Assembly: GCA_031282565.1 (NCBI GenBank) | Contig: JAITDL010000077.1 | Coordinates: forward strand, 1-7,035 | Length of the DNA stretch: 7,035 nt | Source of the DNA: Puniceicoccales bacterium | GTDB taxonomy: Bacteria; Verrucomicrobiota; Verrucomicrobiia; Opitutales; JAIRLM01 | Direction: 5' to 3' | In this document: piece after piece, positions 5,676 through 7,035 of the stretch | How the letters are laid out: each line of letters starts with the position of its first letter | Position numbering within the stretch: position 1 is the first letter of the stretch | The notes under the pieces: generated by a model | The model's input: the letters and a program-made list of their open reading frames with translations, nothing else | Told to the model about the DNA's origin: nothing | The model's database searches: none | Position numbers and translations under genes: made by a program

Positions 5676-6710
5676 CTAGAGGAACGCGCTCACCTGCTTA
5701 ATCAACTCCGCGCAGCGGCAGCTGTAGCCCCACTCGTTGTCGTACCAGGCCACCACTTTAAAGAACCTATCGTTGAGCTCAATGCCGGACCCGGCATCAA
5801 AAATCGACGAATGGGTGCAGTGGACAAAGTCCGATGAAACCACCTCGTCGCCGGTGTAGGCCAAAATTCCCTTCAATGATCCGGAACGGGTTGCCTCCTC
5901 CATGGCTCTGCAAATCTCTCCATAGGAAGTCTTTTGCTCCGTCCGAAATGTGAGATCGACCACGGAAACAGTTGGCGTCGGCACGCGGAATGACATGCCG
6001 GTCAATTTCCCTTGTAGCTGCGGCAGAACAAGTCCGACCGCTTTCGCCGCCCCCGTCGTCGACGGAATGATGTTGCACGCGGCCGTACGCCCACCCTTCC
6101 AGTCCTTCTTCGATGGCCCATCGACGGTCTTTTGCGTGGCCGTGTAGCTGTGGATCGTCGTCATAAGTCCCTCTTCGAGACCGAAATGCTCCAGAATAAC
6201 CTTGGCAACCGGCGCGAGACAGTTCGTTGTGCAGGACGCATTTGATACGATATTATCTTCCGCTCTAAGGCTTTGACAATTAACTCCGCGCACAACCGTC
6301 TTCACGCCATCGCCCTTTGCCGGAGCAGAAATTATAACCTTCTTCGCCCCAGCGGCTAGATGTCCCGCAGCCAACTCCGCCTGGGTGAACAGGCCCGTCG
6401 ATTCGACGACGATGTCAACGTCCAAGTTTTTCCACGGCAGCGACACGGGCCCATCCTTGCATGCCAAACACTTGATCTTGTGGCCATTGACACGCAAAGT
6501 TTCCTCGTCCGGGGCGTCGACGGTGCCGGGAAAGCGGCCCTGCGTCGAATCGTACTTCACCAAATATGCCAAATTGTCGGCGGGGACGAGGTCGTTTACT
6601 GCCACAACCTCAATGCCTTCCTCCCTCAATTCCATCTCCTCAATGGCGCGGAAGACCAAACGGCCGATGCGCCCAAAACCATTGATACCAACGCGAATTT
6701 TCTTTGCCAT
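5676..6710 (-). CDS. gapA: Type I glyceraldehyde-3-phosphate dehydrogenase (NAD-dependent)
   Basis: The enzyme oxidises glyceraldehyde-3-phosphate to 1,3-bisphosphoglycerate with NAD+ in glycolysis. With ATG 6710 it has 344 residues. Rossmann motif GINGFGRIGR is at 8-17, and N39-D40 closes the second strand, where Asp favours NAD over NADP. SNASCTTNC (156-164) holds the catalytic Cys160, and H187 in TIHSYTATQ is the general base. GPSKKDWKGGR, IIPSTTGAAKAV, the FRVPTP segment and the C-terminal AWYDNEWGYS are all present. An in-frame ATG exists at 6716, but GGAGG (6722-6718) lies only one base before it and seven bases before ATG 6710, so 6710 is preferred. The NDLVP and KKDWKGGR stretches resemble, from memory, chlamydial and verrucomicrobial GAPDHs. 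It is the first gene of a probable gap-glmS operon. Confidence 0.97.
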   Translation of the reverse strand: MAKKIRVGINGFGRIGRLVFRAIEEMELREEGIEVVAVNDLVPADNLAYLVKYDSTQGRFPGTVDAPDEETLRVNGHKIKCLACKDGPVSLPWKNLDVDIVVESTGLFTQAELAAGHLAAGAKKVIISAPAKGDGVKTVVRGVNCQSLRAEDNIVSNASCTTNCLAPVAKVILEHFGLEEGLMTTIHSYTATQKTVDGPSKKDWKGGRTAACNIIPSTTGAAKAVGLVLPQLQGKLTGMSFRVPTPTVSVVDLTFRTEQKTSYGEICRAMEEATRSGSLKGILAYTGDEVVSSDFVHCTHSSIFDAGSGIELNDRFFKVVAWYDNEWGYSCRCAELIKQVSAFL

Positions 6711-6717
6711 CGCCATC

Positions 6718-6722
6718 CCTCC
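6718..6722 (-). promoter_or_regulatory. Shine-Dalgarno of gap
   Basis: GGAGG on the minus strand lies seven bases before ATG 6710 and one base before ATG 6716. It therefore decides the start at 6710. It is the only clear Shine-Dalgarno I see upstream of a gene in this window. Confidence 0.75.
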
Positions 6723-6741
6723 GTGGACCTAAATCCGCATG

Positions 6742-6769
6742 AATCTAGCGCAGTTGCATGCCCATGCAA
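6742..6769 (-). promoter_or_regulatory. Candidate promoter of gap-glmS
   Basis: On the minus strand, TTGCAT (6769-6764) and TAGATT (6747-6742) are separated by 16 bases, a weak match to the sigma70 consensus. Initiation near 6735 would leave a leader of about 25 bases with the Shine-Dalgarno. The -35 half falls within the palindrome at 6754-6769. Transcription from the upstream permease gene could also read through, since only 95 bp separate the two genes. Confidence 0.25.
6754..6769. promoter_or_regulatory. Palindrome upstream of gap, possible operator
   Basis: TTGCATG, GG and CATGCAA form a perfect 7-bp inverted repeat with a 2-bp spacer, read on the minus strand. Such tight dyad symmetry over a candidate -35 is typical of binding sites for dimeric repressors. 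No regulator is encoded nearby, so the assignment is inference. No T-run follows, so it is not an intrinsic terminator for the permease gene. Confidence 0.35.
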
Positions 6770-6805
6770 GGGAATTCGTTCGCCATGTCCGCGACAAGTT
6801 TCATT

Positions 6806-7035
6806 TCACCGCACAAAAAAGAGCAAAAGTGATCCGAAACTCGCAACGGCGACATTCGGCAGCCACGCGGCCAGGACTGGAGTGATGATGCCATTCATGC
6901 CAAGTGCCTGGCAGCAACTCGATAGCAGGTGAAACGCTATGAGCAATCCGGCGGCCTTGGATATGGCCCCGAAGGAATTGGACTTCCTCCGTCCAAGCGC
7001 AAACGGTATGGCACAGAAAATGGAAATTAAACAGC
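6806..7035 (-). CDS. LptF/LptG-family lipopolysaccharide export permease, C-terminal part (partial)
   Basis: The last 75 codons of a gene that enters from beyond the right edge; the first complete codon is at 7033-7031 and the stop TGA is at 6808-6806. The visible part is two hydrophobic segments with the family's C-terminal pattern. There is a helix ending FCAIPFALGRRKS (about 6-18), a Gly-Ala turn with FGAISKAAGLLIAFHLLS (about 20-37), the LGMNGIITPVLAAWLPN stretch (42-58) and a final helix FGSLLLFFVR (66-75). In YjgP/YjgQ (LptF/LptG) proteins, the A-L-G-x-x-G-x-x-x-P-x-x-A-A-W-x-P-N pattern precedes the last transmembrane helix. These permeases extract LPS from the inner membrane together with LptB and pass it to LptC. 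LptF and LptG cannot be distinguished from this part. It implies a Gram-negative cell and lies 95 bp upstream of gap on the same strand. Confidence 0.8.
   Translation of the reverse strand, partial: CLISIFCAIPFALGRRKSNSFGAISKAAGLLIAFHLLSSCCQALGMNGIITPVLAAWLPNVAVASFGSLLLFFVR

Noticed and set aside
5660..5676. glmS ribozyme or riboswitch in front of glmS
   Set aside because: Only 13 bases separate gap and glmS, far too short for the ribozyme.
6360..6932. Plus-strand 190-codon frame across the gap 5' end and permease 3' end
   Set aside because: It is antisense to two recognisable genes and the gap leader, and its translation shows no domain.

Overview
The window comes from a bacterial chromosome and is almost entirely housekeeping genes. 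A Gram-negative cell envelope is indicated by the C-terminus of an LptF/LptG-type lipopolysaccharide-export permease at the right edge. Several family details (the NDLVP and GPSKKDW/GG stretches of the GAPDH, and the general style of GlmS and the CCA enzyme) recall Chlamydiae and Verrucomicrobia. My best guess is therefore a member of the PVC group, possibly Verrucomicrobiota; this rests on remembered family sequences, not on a search. Start codons include GTG, and only the GAPDH gene has an obvious Shine-Dalgarno sequence.

Layout, left to right. (1) 29-1381 (+): ffh, the SRP GTPase. (2) 1383-1799 (+), one base after ffh: a 138-residue ORF matching only the N-terminal 3'-DNA-binding domain of the replication-restart helicase PriA; the helicase part is absent from the window. 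(3) 1787-3184 (-): cca, a tRNA nucleotidyltransferase/poly(A) polymerase-family enzyme with an HD domain, whose 3' end overlaps the PriA fragment tail-to-tail by 13 bp. (4) 3218-3811: about 600 bp with no recognisable gene, but with long open frames on both strands and a perfect AT-rich hairpin. (5) 3812-5662 (-): glmS. (6) 5676-6710 (-): gap, 13 bp upstream of glmS and probably co-transcribed with it. (7) 6711-6805: the gap leader, with a Shine-Dalgarno, a candidate promoter and a 7+2+7 bp palindrome. (8) 6806-7035 (-): the C-terminal 75 codons of an lptF/lptG-like gene that continues beyond the window.

Functionally, gap and glmS link glycolysis to amino-sugar supply for peptidoglycan and LPS, and the LPS-export permease lies just upstream on the same strand. 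ffh and cca serve membrane targeting and tRNA maturation. I see no mobile element, CRISPR array, rRNA, tRNA or defence system, and no clearly new biological system. The points most worth a second look are the domain-only PriA, the unexplained 3218-3811 interval, and substitutions at normally conserved active-site positions in the CCA enzyme (D to E) and GlmS (sugar-phosphate loop).
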